DNA of 64,000 bases from Planctomycetota bacterium (GTDB lineage Bacteria; Planctomycetota; JACOTG01), in contig JACOTG010000307.1 in NCBI GenBank assembly GCA_016178505.1, positions 48,216 to 112,215 on the forward strand. The letters run 5' to 3'. The notes under the pieces are model-generated. The model ran no database searches and was not told the origin of the DNA. It worked only from the letters and a program-made list of their open reading frames with translations. Positions 49,074-58,249 of this stretch are shown here, piece by piece; within the stretch, counting starts at the first letter, position 1, and each line of letters opens with the position of its first letter. Made by a program: the position numbers and the translations under genes.

Positions 49074-50525
49074 ATGCACATCATCGAGATGTCGTCGGAG
49101 GCGGTCCCGTTCGCGAAAACGGGGGGTCTAGCCGACGTCGTCGGCGCCCTGCCCAAGCCGATGGCGCGAGCCGGCCAAAAGATCAGCCTGTTCATGCCGC
49201 TGTATCGTTCCGTCCGTGAGGCCGCTTCGAGCCTCACCGACACGTCGATCCGGGTGCATGTACCACTCGCCGGCGTAGCCGAAACCGGAGAGATCTGGAC
49301 GTCGAAGCTCCCGGGAGCGGACGTCAACGTCTTCTTCGTGGGCCACAAAGAGTTCTTCGATCGCGATGGCCTCTATGGAAACTCCGCGGGTGATTTTCAC
49401 GACAACTCTCGCCGATTCATCTTCTTCACGCGCGCCGTCCTCGAGGCAGCCAAGTCACTCCCGGCCCCGGTGGACATCATCCACTGCCACGACTGGCAAA
49501 CGGCGCTGGCGCCTGTCTACGCGCGTACGCTGTACGCGAACGCATTCGCCGGCGCAAGAACCGTCCTCACGCTTCACAATCTCTCGTTTCAGGGGATCTT
49601 CTGGCACTGGGACATGAACCTCGCCGGCTTGCCGTGGGAGCTGTTCGACTGGAAGCATCTCGAGTTCTTCGGAAAGATGAACTTCTTGAAAGGTGGAATC
49701 GTCTTCGCCGACGCGCTCACGACCGTCAGTCCGCGATACTCCATCGAGATCCAGACTCCGGAATTCGGCTGTGGGCTGGAAGGCGTCCTCGCGGAGCGCC
49801 GCGATCGACTTCACGGAATCCTAAACGGAATCGACGAGGACGTGTGGAGCCCGGAGCGAGATTCGAAGATTCCGGCGCACTTCAGCGTCTCCGACCTTTC
49901 GGGAAAGCGGGCGTGCAAGGCCCAGCTTCAGAAGCGCACGGGGCTGCCGGAGCGAAACGTCCCCGTCTTCGGCATGATCTCTCGCCTCACCGAACAGAAG
50001 GGCGTCGACCTCTTGTTGGGCGCTCTACCGGCCCTTCTCGAGGACGACGTTCAAGTCGTGATCCTCGGCTCCGGCGATTCCAAGCTGCAAGGCCTACTCC
50101 AAGAGTTCGCGCGACGATTCGCCGGCAAGCTCTCGCTCACCGTCGCATTCGACGACCGTCTGGCCCACGAAATCGAAGCCGGCGCGGACATGTTCCTGAT
50201 GCCATCGCGATTCGAACCTTGCGGGCTCAATCAGATGTACAGCCTTCGATACGGCACCGTGCCGATCGTTCGTGAAACAGGCGGCCTCGCCGACACCGTC
50301 GTCGATTGCACCGAGGACACGATGCAGCGGCGTACCGCGACGGGGTTCCGGTTCATTCCGTGCACCGTGGAAGCATTTCTCGGTGCGATCCACCGGTCAC
50401 TCACCGTCTACCGTCGACCCGACCAGTGGAATCGACTGCGCGAGAACGGAATGAAGCAGAAGTTCGGTTGGGACACGAGCGCAGCGAGATACATCGAACT
50501 GTTCCGGCATCTCTTGGAAGGCTAG
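49074..50525 (+). CDS. glgA: Glycogen synthase (ADP/UDP-glucose type)
   Basis: 483 aa, GT5 family; it extends alpha-1,4-glucan from nucleotide-glucose. The N-terminal substrate motif is AKTGGLADVVGALP (K-x-G-G-L). The acceptor-side segment is IIHCHDWQTALAP. The C-terminal domain has FGMISRLTEQKGVDLL and the active-site MPSRFEPCGLNQMYSLRYGTVPIVRETGGLADTV. Length is normal for GlgA. GTG 49068 is an alternative start two codons earlier; GAGGTGG serves ATG 49074. It heads an operon with rpiA (11-nt gap) and an M28 peptidase. A weak TTTGAT-N16-TAGGCT lies about 65 nt upstream. Confidence 0.95.
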   Translation: MHIIEMSSEAVPFAKTGGLADVVGALPKPMARAGQKISLFMPLYRSVREAASSLTDTSIRVHVPLAGVAETGEIWTSKLPGADVNVFFVGHKEFFDRDGLYGNSAGDFHDNSRRFIFFTRAVLEAAKSLPAPVDIIHCHDWQTALAPVYARTLYANAFAGARTVLTLHNLSFQGIFWHWDMNLAGLPWELFDWKHLEFFGKMNFLKGGIVFADALTTVSPRYSIEIQTPEFGCGLEGVLAERRDRLHGILNGIDEDVWSPERDSKIPAHFSVSDLSGKRACKAQLQKRTGLPERNVPVFGMISRLTEQKGVDLLLGALPALLEDDVQVVILGSGDSKLQGLLQEFARRFAGKLSLTVAFDDRLAHEIEAGADMFLMPSRFEPCGLNQMYSLRYGTVPIVRETGGLADTVVDCTEDTMQRRTATGFRFIPCTVEAFLGAIHRSLTVYRRPDQWNRLRENGMKQKFGWDTSAARYIELFRHLLEG

Positions 50526-50536
50526 GCGGCGCGACC

Positions 50537-51220
50537 ATGGCGGACGTCGATCGACTGAAAGCGCTCGCTGCGGAGCGGGCCCTGGAGTTCATCTCGAACG
50601 GAATGGTCGTGGGACTCGGAACGGGTTCGACGGCCAAGCACCTCATTCGACTTCTCGGCGAGCGCGTCCGCGGCGGCTTCCGCGTCCTCGGGGTTCCGAC
50701 GTCCATCGCCACGGAGAAGATGGCGCGCGAAGCCGGGATTCCTCTGACGACGCTCGCCGAACACGCGGAACTCGACCTCGTGATCGACGGCGCCGACGAA
50801 GTGGATCCGGCGCGAAACCTACTCAAAGGCGGGGGTGGCGCACTCGTTCGTGAGAAGATCGTAGCGGCGGCGGCGCGATCGCGCGTCATCATCGTCGACG
50901 AGACGAAGCTCGTCGACGTGCTCGGACGTCGCTTCGCCCTCCCCGTCGAAGTCATCCCGTTCGCAGTCCCTACCGCCACCGCAGCCATCGCTCGCCTTGG
51001 CGGGCGCGCGGAGTTGCGGCTGACGAGCGGAAGCGGCAACGCGTTCGTCTCGGACAATGGCAATCCCATCCTCGACTGCCGATTCGGGGACATCACCGAT
51101 CCCGCGCGCCTCGAGCGCGACGTGACGTTGATCCCGGGCGTGGTCGATTGCGGCCTCTTCGTCGGGTTCGATCCGATCGTCGTCGTCGCGGCGCATTCGG
51201 GGACGCGCATCATTCGTTGA
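50537..51220 (+). CDS. rpiA: Ribose-5-phosphate isomerase A
   Basis: 227 aa, cytoplasmic; it interconverts ribose 5-phosphate and ribulose 5-phosphate in the pentose phosphate pathway. Motifs: MVVGLGTGSTAKHLI, DLVIDGADEVDPARNLLKGGGGALVREKI (catalytic Asp and Lys), VDETKLVDVLGR, and GSGNAFVSDNGNPILDC. Length is typical. The 50306 start in the track is inside glgA; ATG 50537 is correct. Confidence 0.97.
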   Translation: MADVDRLKALAAERALEFISNGMVVGLGTGSTAKHLIRLLGERVRGGFRVLGVPTSIATEKMAREAGIPLTTLAEHAELDLVIDGADEVDPARNLLKGGGGALVREKIVAAAARSRVIIVDETKLVDVLGRRFALPVEVIPFAVPTATAAIARLGGRAELRLTSGSGNAFVSDNGNPILDCRFGDITDPARLERDVTLIPGVVDCGLFVGFDPIVVVAAHSGTRIIR

Positions 51221-51234
51221 GAGGCAAGCATTCC

Positions 51235-53097
51235 ATGCCAACGCTGCGATGGATCTCCTTTCCCGTCGTCCTCGGGCTCTCGGCGTGTCATGGCGCGGGA
51301 CCTCCGGTCGCCCCGGCATCAGCCGTCGCCGCGACCGTCCCGGCGATCGACGGCATCAGCGGCGACTCCATCGTGGAAGATATCCGGTTTCTCGCGAGCG
51401 ACGCGCTGCAAGGTCGTCGTGCCGGAAGCGAGGGATGCGAGAAGGCTGCCGCGTACGTCGCGCAGAAGTTTGCGGCGCTCGGGCTCGAGCCGGTTGGAGA
51501 CGATGGATATCTCCAACATTTCGAACTGACCGTCGGCGAATCGCTGGGCACGGACAATTCACTCACCGTCGAGCGCGACGGCACCGTGCACGAGTCCGTG
51601 GTCGAACGAGATTTCATTCCCCTCTCGTTCTCGGCGAGCGCTCACGCCGCGGGTTCGGTCGTCTTCGCGGGATATGGAATCACCGCACCTGAGGCGAGCT
51701 ACGACGACTACAAGGACCTCGACGCGACCGGAAAGATCGTGCTGCTCCTTGATGGCGAGCCGCGTGAGAGCAGCGACAAGCCGGTGTTCGGGGACTCGAA
51801 GCCGTCGGCATGGTCGCAGCCTCGACTCAAGGTGAGCACCGCAAAGGAGCACGGCGCGGTGGGCGTCGTGTTCGTAACCGGAATCATCGGACACGAGCGT
51901 GAGGACGACGACCTGCCACGGCTTTCGCGCTCCGGCGGAGACGTCGGAGTGCCGGTCGTGCACATCCGTCGCACGGTGTCGGAGGAATGGCTGCGGGCCG
52001 TAGGCAGAGACATGGCCACGGCTCAGGGCGAAATCGACGAGAAGATGCAGGGAGCCAGCTTCGACCTCGGGTTCAAGGCGACGCTCGCAACGGATGTGCG
52101 ACGTGAGCGACGGCGTACGGACAACGTACTCGGCGCGATCCCGGGGCGCGACCCTGGGCTCGCCCACGAGGTGCTCGTGATCGGCGCTCACTATGATCAT
52201 CTCGGACTCGGCGGCGAGGATTCGCTCGCCCCGAACGAGACCGGGCAGGTCCACCACGGCGCGGACGACAACGCCAGTGGAACGGCCGCAATGCTCGCGC
52301 TCGCACGCGCGTTCTCGACGTCGAAGGAGGGATGCGCGCGAACGATGCTCTTCGCAGCGTGGAGTGGCGAGGAGGAAGGATTGCTCGGTTCGGCTCATTA
52401 CGTGCAACACGCGCGGTTCCCGATCGCGGCGACGGAGGCGATGATCAACCTCGACATGGTCGGTCGCCTTCGCGACAACGTTCTGTACGTCGGTGGCGTC
52501 GGGACGAGCCCCGCGTTCGGTCCGCTGCTCGAGAACAACAACCGCGACGTGGGGCTGAAACTCAAGCTCATGGTGGAAGGCGTCGGCCCGAGCGATCACA
52601 CGTCCTTCTACCTCGCGAAATGCCCGGTCCTGTTCTTCTTCACGGGCGTACACTCGGACTACCACCGACCTTCAGACGTCGTCGGGATGATCGACCCGCG
52701 CGGAATCGAAAGGGTGACGCGGTTCGTCTACCGGGTCTCGTCGGACCTCCTGAGGAACCCGAAGCGCCCGGAGTACGCGGCGACGGCAGTGCCCCCACAG
52801 GGCCGCAGCGGTGAAGGACGAACGGGATACGGCCCCGCATGGTTCGGCTCGGTTCCGGCGTTCGGTGAATCGTCCGGCGGATATCTCGTGCAAGCCGTGA
52901 CCGACGGAAGCCCGGCGCAGGCAGCAGGCGTGCACGCCGGCGACCTGATCGTTCGGTTCGACGGCAAGCCCGTCTCTAGCCTCGAAGACTACATGGCAGT
53001 CCTTCGTCGAAAGCGTCCTGGGGACGTGGTCGAGGTCGTGGTGAAGCGAGACGGCAACGAGGTCACGCTGACGGCCACGCTCGGCAAGCGAAAGTGA
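51235..53097 (+). CDS. M28 peptidase lipoprotein with PA-like insert and PDZ domain
   Basis: 620 aa. MPTLRWISFPVVLGLSAC is a lipoprotein signal (lipobox LSAC). A PA-type insert spans residues ~110-230. The M28 zinc aminopeptidase core follows, with all five ligands visible: AHYDHLG (His), HHGADDNASG (bridging Asp), WSGEEEGLLG (Glu pair), INLDMVGR (Asp) and DYHRPSD (His). Residues ~530-615 are a PDZ domain (GYLVQAVTDGSPAQAAGVHAGDLIVRFDGKPVSSLEDYMAVL). It probably releases N-terminal residues from peptides at the envelope. Third gene of the glgA operon; GAGAGG precedes ATG 51235. Confidence 0.95.
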   Translation: MPTLRWISFPVVLGLSACHGAGPPVAPASAVAATVPAIDGISGDSIVEDIRFLASDALQGRRAGSEGCEKAAAYVAQKFAALGLEPVGDDGYLQHFELTVGESLGTDNSLTVERDGTVHESVVERDFIPLSFSASAHAAGSVVFAGYGITAPEASYDDYKDLDATGKIVLLLDGEPRESSDKPVFGDSKPSAWSQPRLKVSTAKEHGAVGVVFVTGIIGHEREDDDLPRLSRSGGDVGVPVVHIRRTVSEEWLRAVGRDMATAQGEIDEKMQGASFDLGFKATLATDVRRERRRTDNVLGAIPGRDPGLAHEVLVIGAHYDHLGLGGEDSLAPNETGQVHHGADDNASGTAAMLALARAFSTSKEGCARTMLFAAWSGEEEGLLGSAHYVQHARFPIAATEAMINLDMVGRLRDNVLYVGGVGTSPAFGPLLENNNRDVGLKLKLMVEGVGPSDHTSFYLAKCPVLFFFTGVHSDYHRPSDVVGMIDPRGIERVTRFVYRVSSDLLRNPKRPEYAATAVPPQGRSGEGRTGYGPAWFGSVPAFGESSGGYLVQAVTDGSPAQAAGVHAGDLIVRFDGKPVSSLEDYMAVLRRKRPGDVVEVVVKRDGNEVTLTATLGKRK

Positions 53098-53110
53098 CGC
53101 GCTCGAAGTC

Positions 53111-53138
53111 TTGTTCGGCCGACGCGCACCAGTAGAAT
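53111..53138 (+). promoter_or_regulatory. Sigma70-type promoter for the DUF47 gene
   Basis: TTGTTC, a 16-bp spacer and TAGAAT lie about 75 bp upstream of the chosen start. Confidence 0.45.
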
Positions 53139-53214
53139 TCCGCCGCGTCTTCGGGATGCGGTTGGGTGTTGGATGCTTGCCCATGACTCGAGTGAATTGG
53201 GGAAAGAGAGTCCC

Positions 53215-53835
53215 GTGAGATTCATTCCACGCGAAGAGAAGTTTTTCGACCTGTTCGATTCGGCGGCTCGCTGCCTCGCAGAAGCCGTCGGCATCTTCCG
53301 CGACACGCTCGATCGCTACGAGCGGCTAGATCTGGCTACGATCCGAATCAAGGAACTCGAGCACGAGGGCGACAAGATCACGCACGACACGATGGACAAG
53401 CTCAACAAGACGTTCATCACGCCCATCGATCGTGAAGACATCCACGACATCATTTCGAGGCTGGACGACGTGCTCGATTATGTCGACGCCACGATCCACC
53501 GGATGCTCCTTTACAAGGTTTCGGCGCCGACGAAGTTCCTCAAGGACCAGACCGACGTGCTGGGGCTCGCCGTCCGCGAAGTCGGCGCTGCGCTCCAGGA
53601 CCTGCGCAATCTCAAGAACCCCACCGAGATCCTTCACCACTGCATCGAGATCAACCGACTGGAGAACGAAGGAGATGTGCTGTTGCGTCAAGCAGTCGCG
53701 TCCCTGTTCCAGAACGCGAAGGACCCGATCGAAGTGATCAAGTGGAAGGAGATCTACGAGAACGTCGAGACGGCGATCGATCGCTGCGAGGACATTGCCA
53801 ACGCCATCGAGTCCGTCGTGGTGAAGAACGCCTGA
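53215..53835 (+). CDS. DUF47/PhoU-like protein
   Basis: 206 aa, all-helical, cytoplasmic. The PhoU-like metal-binding pattern appears twice: IRIKELEHEGDKITHDTMDKLNKTFITPIDREDIHDIISRLDDVLDYVD and CIEINRLENEGDVLLRQAVASLF ... VIKWKEIYENVETAIDRCEDIANAIESVVVKNA. The E-x-x-x-D sites that bind Fe/Mg clusters in PhoU are kept. The family usually sits beside a PiT phosphate transporter and regulates it; none is visible here. GTG 53215, four nt after GGGGAAAGAGAG, is preferred over the 53173 start. Confidence 0.9.
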   Translation: MRFIPREEKFFDLFDSAARCLAEAVGIFRDTLDRYERLDLATIRIKELEHEGDKITHDTMDKLNKTFITPIDREDIHDIISRLDDVLDYVDATIHRMLLYKVSAPTKFLKDQTDVLGLAVREVGAALQDLRNLKNPTEILHHCIEINRLENEGDVLLRQAVASLFQNAKDPIEVIKWKEIYENVETAIDRCEDIANAIESVVVKNA

Positions 53836-53856
53836 TCGATCGAGAGGCCCCGTCGC

Positions 53857-56800
53857 TCACGCAGGCCGCGACGTCTCCAGCGCTTTCTGGACGAGTGGCC
53901 GCACAAGCGGCGACCGGTCGTTCTCGGCGCGTCGCAACGCTTCGCGCGCCTCCGCCGTGCCGAACTGCGTCAACGCCCATGCCGCGGCGTAACGAACGCG
54001 CTCGGGATAACGCGGACCGAGGACGACGAGTTTGCTCGAAAGGAGATAGCGAGCCAGCTCGGGAACGACGCGCGGGTCGCCGATCTTTCCGAGCGTCAGG
54101 CAGCCTTCGTAGAGCACGTCTTCCTCGCCGCCGTTTCGCATGCGCCGGACGATCGCATCGGTCGTTTCGCGCCGGCGAATCCGTCCGAGCTGAACGAGTG
54201 CCTCGACGGCGATGGTGCGCTCCGGATGCGCCAGTGGCTCGAGGAAGACGGCGACTTGATCGATGGGCAATCGAGCGAGAACTTGGGCCGCTTCCAGCCG
54301 GACCGCGCGACTCGGCTGGACCAGCGCGAGCTTCAGCTCTTCCGTGAAATCGGCGCCCAAGATGTCCAAGACGCCGATCAATCGCCGCAGATCCTGCTCC
54401 GGCGTCCCCGGGCTCACCGCGCGCCGCACTTCTGCGACTGCCTTCACCCCGAGCTCGCGAATCTGCTCGGCTGCGACCTGGCGAACGCGAAGGTCGTCGC
54501 GTGACTGAATGAGGCGAATGAGTGCAGGCAGCGCTTGGTCACCCATGGCTCGAACGACCGCGAGGGCGTCGGAATTGCGTTTCGGATCGCCGTTCGTGAG
54601 GTCGGCGGCAAGGAGCTCGAACGTCGCCCCCTTGCACAAGTCCTTGAGTCGTTCGCGGACCTCGCCGTCGCGTCCGAGCGTTCGTCCGTTGCCTTGGACG
54701 CGGTCGGTAAGGGTCTGCACGAGCCTCACCGCCGCGGCGCCCTCGCCCCGCCTCAATCGATACTGCACGAGCTCGGCGAGAAGCGCGGCCATCTCGGAAA
54801 CGACGGCAGGGTCCCCGTCCGTCGCGAATCGGGCGAGCAGTGCATCCTCGGTGGCCTTCATCCAAGAGGCTTCGACCTTCGAGGCGAGCTTTCCGAGGAC
54901 GCCTCGGAGGACGCGCAGCGCGTCGAGTCGCGTCCGCGGGTCGGGCTTTCCCAACTCACCGACGAGCCGCGCAGGCAGATCCGATCCGTGGCTGGCTTCG
55001 CGCGACCAGTGATCGATGGACGCTTGGAGGTCGGGTGCGACTCCCATTTCGCGAATGTACTGCTCGAGTGCCGCCGCGAGCGTCGGGTCGCCGACCCACG
55101 GAGCCGGCTCCGGCGATGAGCTGACGTTCGCCATGTCGCCGGCCGCGGCCGCCGCGCTCGCGCCCGCGACGACATAGAGCCGCTGGTCGACGCTCAGGTG
55201 CTGGATCCCCTTCTCGTCGAGCTTGCGGTCCCAGTATTCGGGGTCGTACACGGGCTCGCTGCGCCCGCAAACGATCTCGATGAATCCTTCCAGTTCTCGA
55301 GCTTCCACGTCGCGGGCAATCGTCAAGCTGCGAATGTGGAAATTCTTGAGGAGGTCGAGGAACTCTCGTGCGCCGGCGACGAAGCGCCTCGGGTCTATCG
55401 TCGCGCCGTTCACCACGAGATCCTCATGAGCCGAGCTGATGGTGAAAACCACGCAGGTTTCGAAGACGCGGCTCATCGCACGGCGCAGATCCTCGAGCGA
55501 CGTCGCGATCATCCGACTGCCGGGCGGGTACAGCGCACGGTTCTTGATCGCAGCAGAGAAGAATCGGAACACGTCTTTCAGCAGCGTCGTCTCGCGTTCC
55601 GTGAGCGGCGCGTCGGCCTCTGGGATTCGCGCGCGAGACGACCTCGGAATGACGCCGCCTTGAGGGACGACTCCGCCCCGCCAGCGGTCGAGTGCCGCGC
55701 CGTAGTATGCCGCGCGGTCTCGATTTCTAGAGCGTCCGTAGTGGTACGCCAATCGACCTATGATGGCCTCGAGCCCCGTGCGGTGCTTCTCCTCTTCGGC
55801 ACGGGCGATTCGCTCGTGGAGCTCCGCGCGGCGATCGTCCGGGGTCTCGGACTCCTTCAGTTCGCGGAACCGATTGCTCGCGAAGACGAACTCGTCGACG
55901 TTGAACGGGTTGGCGGCGCGGACGAGGTTGTGGCCCGCGGCGCGGTCGAGGAACTCGAGGATCTCGGACTCCCCCATGCCCGTCACGTTTCGGAGCATCT
56001 TCAGATCGAACTTCGACCCGATCAACGCCGCACTTTGGACGACGCGTTCCGTGTCGCGATCGACGTTCGTCCACGCGGCACGAACGGCCTCGTCTAGCGT
56101 CGACGGAAGCGACCAATCCGCGATCGGGCCCAGCTCGAATCCGTGCTTCGTCCGCCGGATCGCATGCGACGCTGCGAGCCACCGCAACAAGGCTTCGAGG
56201 AACAGAGGGTTTCCCCCGGACACGTGTGCAAGCTTCTCGACCGCGGCCGCGTCCGGTTCGATCCCCGGAAACGCCGCCTCCAACAATTCGCGGGTCTGGG
56301 AGACGGTGAACGGCCGGAGCTGTACGTCGTATCGCGACGAGCCACCGGTCGGTACCCACTCGAGAAGGGCGCCGAGGCACTCGTGTGGAGGATTCGCGGC
56401 GAGTGCTTCTTCACGGACGGTCGCAACGACCAAGAACGGGAGCTTCGACGACTCGAGAGCGCGCAGCAGGAGCTCGAGCGATTCGCGGTCGATGAACTGA
56501 AGGTCGTCGAGGAAGATGACGCGTCCGCGGCTTCCCGCAGCAGCCCCGAGCATTCGAGGAAGCGTCGAACCGAGAATCGAGGTCAGGTCGGCCGGCGTCG
56601 GCGGAGCGTCAGCCGTCTCGCCCACGAGGGCTCGCACGGCCCGAAGCTCGTCCTGCTCGAGAACTTCGCGAAGCTTCGGCCCGAGCTCGCCACGCCACAA
56701 CGGCCCGACGAGCGCCGCCATCGCAGAAAGCGGTTGCCGCGCGTCCTGCTCCTGCAGGGACGCCCAAAGCACGGTCGCATTGGCGGTGGTCGCCATCTCC

Positions 56801-57582
56801 CTGAGATTCGAGAGAAGGCGGGTCTTGCCGCTGCCGACGTCTCCGCGCACGAGCAGGAGTGCTCGCAATGGTGCGTCGGCCGCGCGGGAGCCGCCGGATC
56901 GCGTGAGCAAGCTCCGGAACTGCTCTCGGATTTCCTCGCGGGCGATCAGCTTCTTGCACGGCAATTGCTCGACCGGGGGGTCCGGCGAGGATGCCGAAGA
57001 TTCCGACCTCTCGTGAACGGAGACCTGGTCGCGACCCCGTCGCTTCGAAACGTAGAGTGCGCGGTCGGCCGATTCGATGAGGGCCTCCGGCCGATCGCCG
57101 TCGTCCGGAAACGTCGCGACGCCGATCGATAGCGTCAGCGGCAGGCTCCCTTTTCCACCCGGCAGCGCGAGAGCCCGCCGGCGTACCTCGTCGAGCAAGT
57201 CGTCGGCGATGAGCCGCGCTTCCGACTTCGGTGAGCCCGGCAACACCACCGCGAATTCGTCTCCCGCGTACCGCACGACGACGCCGGGATCCTTCACGTG
57301 GTCACAGAAAATCTGCGACACGTGAACCAACGCGTGATCCCCCTCGAGGTGGCCGAAATGGTCGTTGATCGTCTTGAAGTGATCGAGATCGATCATGAGA
57401 AGCGAGACAGGAGAACCGGCGGGATCGTTCCAGACGATCTCCTCGCGGAGATACTTGAAGAAATAGCGCCGGTTGCGGATCCGGGTCAGGTCATCGCGAT
57501 AAACGAGCTCGGCAAGACTCTCGGTTACGACGACGGGTTCTTCCCCGGCTCCAGGCGCGACGCCCACCTCGGGCTTGGTCAT
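53857..57582 (-). CDS. GGDEF-AAA ATPase-HEAT repeat protein
   Basis: 1241 aa, no signal peptide. A GGDEF domain spans residues ~25-190; the signature is RYAGDEFAVVLPG (AGDEF, often still active). MIDLDHFKTINDHFGHLEGD contributes the metal and substrate residues. No RxxD inhibitory site lies upstream of it. A linker leads to an AAA/STAND-like ATPase at about residues 220-640 (LLLVRGDVGSGKTRLL Walker A, VIFLDDLQFID Walker B). A region with no recognised fold follows. The last ~300 residues are HEAT-like (LRVRQVAAEQIRELG, RAVRLEAAQVLARLP, RTIAVEALVQLGRI). Coupling a diguanylate cyclase to a STAND-type ATPase and a HEAT scaffold is unusual. GAGGAGG precedes the ATG. Confidence 0.85.
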   Translation of the reverse strand: MTKPEVGVAPGAGEEPVVVTESLAELVYRDDLTRIRNRRYFFKYLREEIVWNDPAGSPVSLLMIDLDHFKTINDHFGHLEGDHALVHVSQIFCDHVKDPGVVVRYAGDEFAVVLPGSPKSEARLIADDLLDEVRRRALALPGGKGSLPLTLSIGVATFPDDGDRPEALIESADRALYVSKRRGRDQVSVHERSESSASSPDPPVEQLPCKKLIAREEIREQFRSLLTRSGGSRAADAPLRALLLVRGDVGSGKTRLLSNLREMATTANATVLWASLQEQDARQPLSAMAALVGPLWRGELGPKLREVLEQDELRAVRALVGETADAPPTPADLTSILGSTLPRMLGAAAGSRGRVIFLDDLQFIDRESLELLLRALESSKLPFLVVATVREEALAANPPHECLGALLEWVPTGGSSRYDVQLRPFTVSQTRELLEAAFPGIEPDAAAVEKLAHVSGGNPLFLEALLRWLAASHAIRRTKHGFELGPIADWSLPSTLDEAVRAAWTNVDRDTERVVQSAALIGSKFDLKMLRNVTGMGESEILEFLDRAAGHNLVRAANPFNVDEFVFASNRFRELKESETPDDRRAELHERIARAEEEKHRTGLEAIIGRLAYHYGRSRNRDRAAYYGAALDRWRGGVVPQGGVIPRSSRARIPEADAPLTERETTLLKDVFRFFSAAIKNRALYPPGSRMIATSLEDLRRAMSRVFETCVVFTISSAHEDLVVNGATIDPRRFVAGAREFLDLLKNFHIRSLTIARDVEARELEGFIEIVCGRSEPVYDPEYWDRKLDEKGIQHLSVDQRLYVVAGASAAAAAGDMANVSSSPEPAPWVGDPTLAAALEQYIREMGVAPDLQASIDHWSREASHGSDLPARLVGELGKPDPRTRLDALRVLRGVLGKLASKVEASWMKATEDALLARFATDGDPAVVSEMAALLAELVQYRLRRGEGAAAVRLVQTLTDRVQGNGRTLGRDGEVRERLKDLCKGATFELLAADLTNGDPKRNSDALAVVRAMGDQALPALIRLIQSRDDLRVRQVAAEQIRELGVKAVAEVRRAVSPGTPEQDLRRLIGVLDILGADFTEELKLALVQPSRAVRLEAAQVLARLPIDQVAVFLEPLAHPERTIAVEALVQLGRIRRRETTDAIVRRMRNGGEEDVLYEGCLTLGKIGDPRVVPELARYLLSSKLVVLGPRYPERVRYAAAWALTQFGTAEAREALRRAENDRSPLVRPLVQKALETSRPA

Positions 57583-57692
57583 CAGCCTCCTCGGAATCGG
57601 AGCGGCACGGCTCCGTCAGCAGTGCCCCAGGTAACTATCGGGTAAAGGCTGATCCGACCTGAAGCACCCCTCCCCGGGGATGGAGATGGGTG

Positions 57693-58025
57693 TTAACGAG
57701 AAGGAAAGTGGTACTCGAGAACTTCGTTGAACTTGATGGCGATCCCGACCAGCGGATTGCCGCGCTCGTGAAGTGTTTCAAATCGGATGATCTGACCTTC
57801 CGTGCGAAGTAGGACCGGATCTCCGCTGGAGACTTCGATTTCGAGCCGCACGCGCGAGCCCAAGACGAAAGGCGCGTCGACGTCGGGACTGACCATGTAC
57901 ATTCCACCCAAGCTGATGTTGCGCGATTCGCCCAGAATCTCTCGATCTCTGAATTGTTCGAGCCGGAGTCGAACTTTGCAGCGGCTGTCGTCGCGCGCAA
58001 ACCCCCTTAGGTCTCGCTGTGTCAT
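57693..58025 (-). CDS. PilZ domain protein
   Basis: 110 aa, a single PilZ domain. RDDSRCKVRLRL provides the arginine region, NISLGGMYM corresponds to the (D/N)xSxxG motif, and the last strand is LVGIAIKFNEV. It should bind cyclic-di-GMP. It lies 110 nt upstream of the GGDEF-AAA-HEAT gene on the same strand, consistent with one signalling unit. A hairpin (CACCC-CTCC / GGAG-GGGTG, 57665-57692) directly follows its stop without a T-run and might attenuate read-through. Confidence 0.88.
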   Translation of the reverse strand: MTQRDLRGFARDDSRCKVRLRLEQFRDREILGESRNISLGGMYMVSPDVDAPFVLGSRVRLEIEVSSGDPVLLRTEGQIIRFETLHERGNPLVGIAIKFNEVLEYHFPSR

Positions 58026-58103
58026 TTGATCCCAACCCGCCCGCCGGCGAAGTAGCCCGAAATCTAGACCAGTCCCGCTAGTAATTGCCTCGAGCGCGCG
58101 CCG

Positions 58104-58163
58104 AGGTAACAGAATTTTCGCGTCGACGAGAAAAAAATGCGGAGTCCAAAAATTCTGTTACCT
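58104..58163. repeat. 15-bp perfect inverted repeat between divergent genes
   Basis: AGGTAACAGAATTTT (58104-58118) is repeated inverted as AAAATTCTGTTACCT (58149-58163) with a 30-bp spacer. It lies in the 224-bp gap between the PilZ gene (minus) and the ECF sigma gene (plus). It could be a pair of regulator sites, overlapping divergent promoters or a strong hairpin. The rest of the gap shows nothing recognisable. Confidence 0.75.
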
Positions 58164-58249
58164 TGCGATCGCGAAGTGGCAATTCAGGGGTAAAGGCAGC
58201 CGCCGAGAGATAGAGACGGGGCACCAGCAGGGAAGCGACCCCCGATCCG

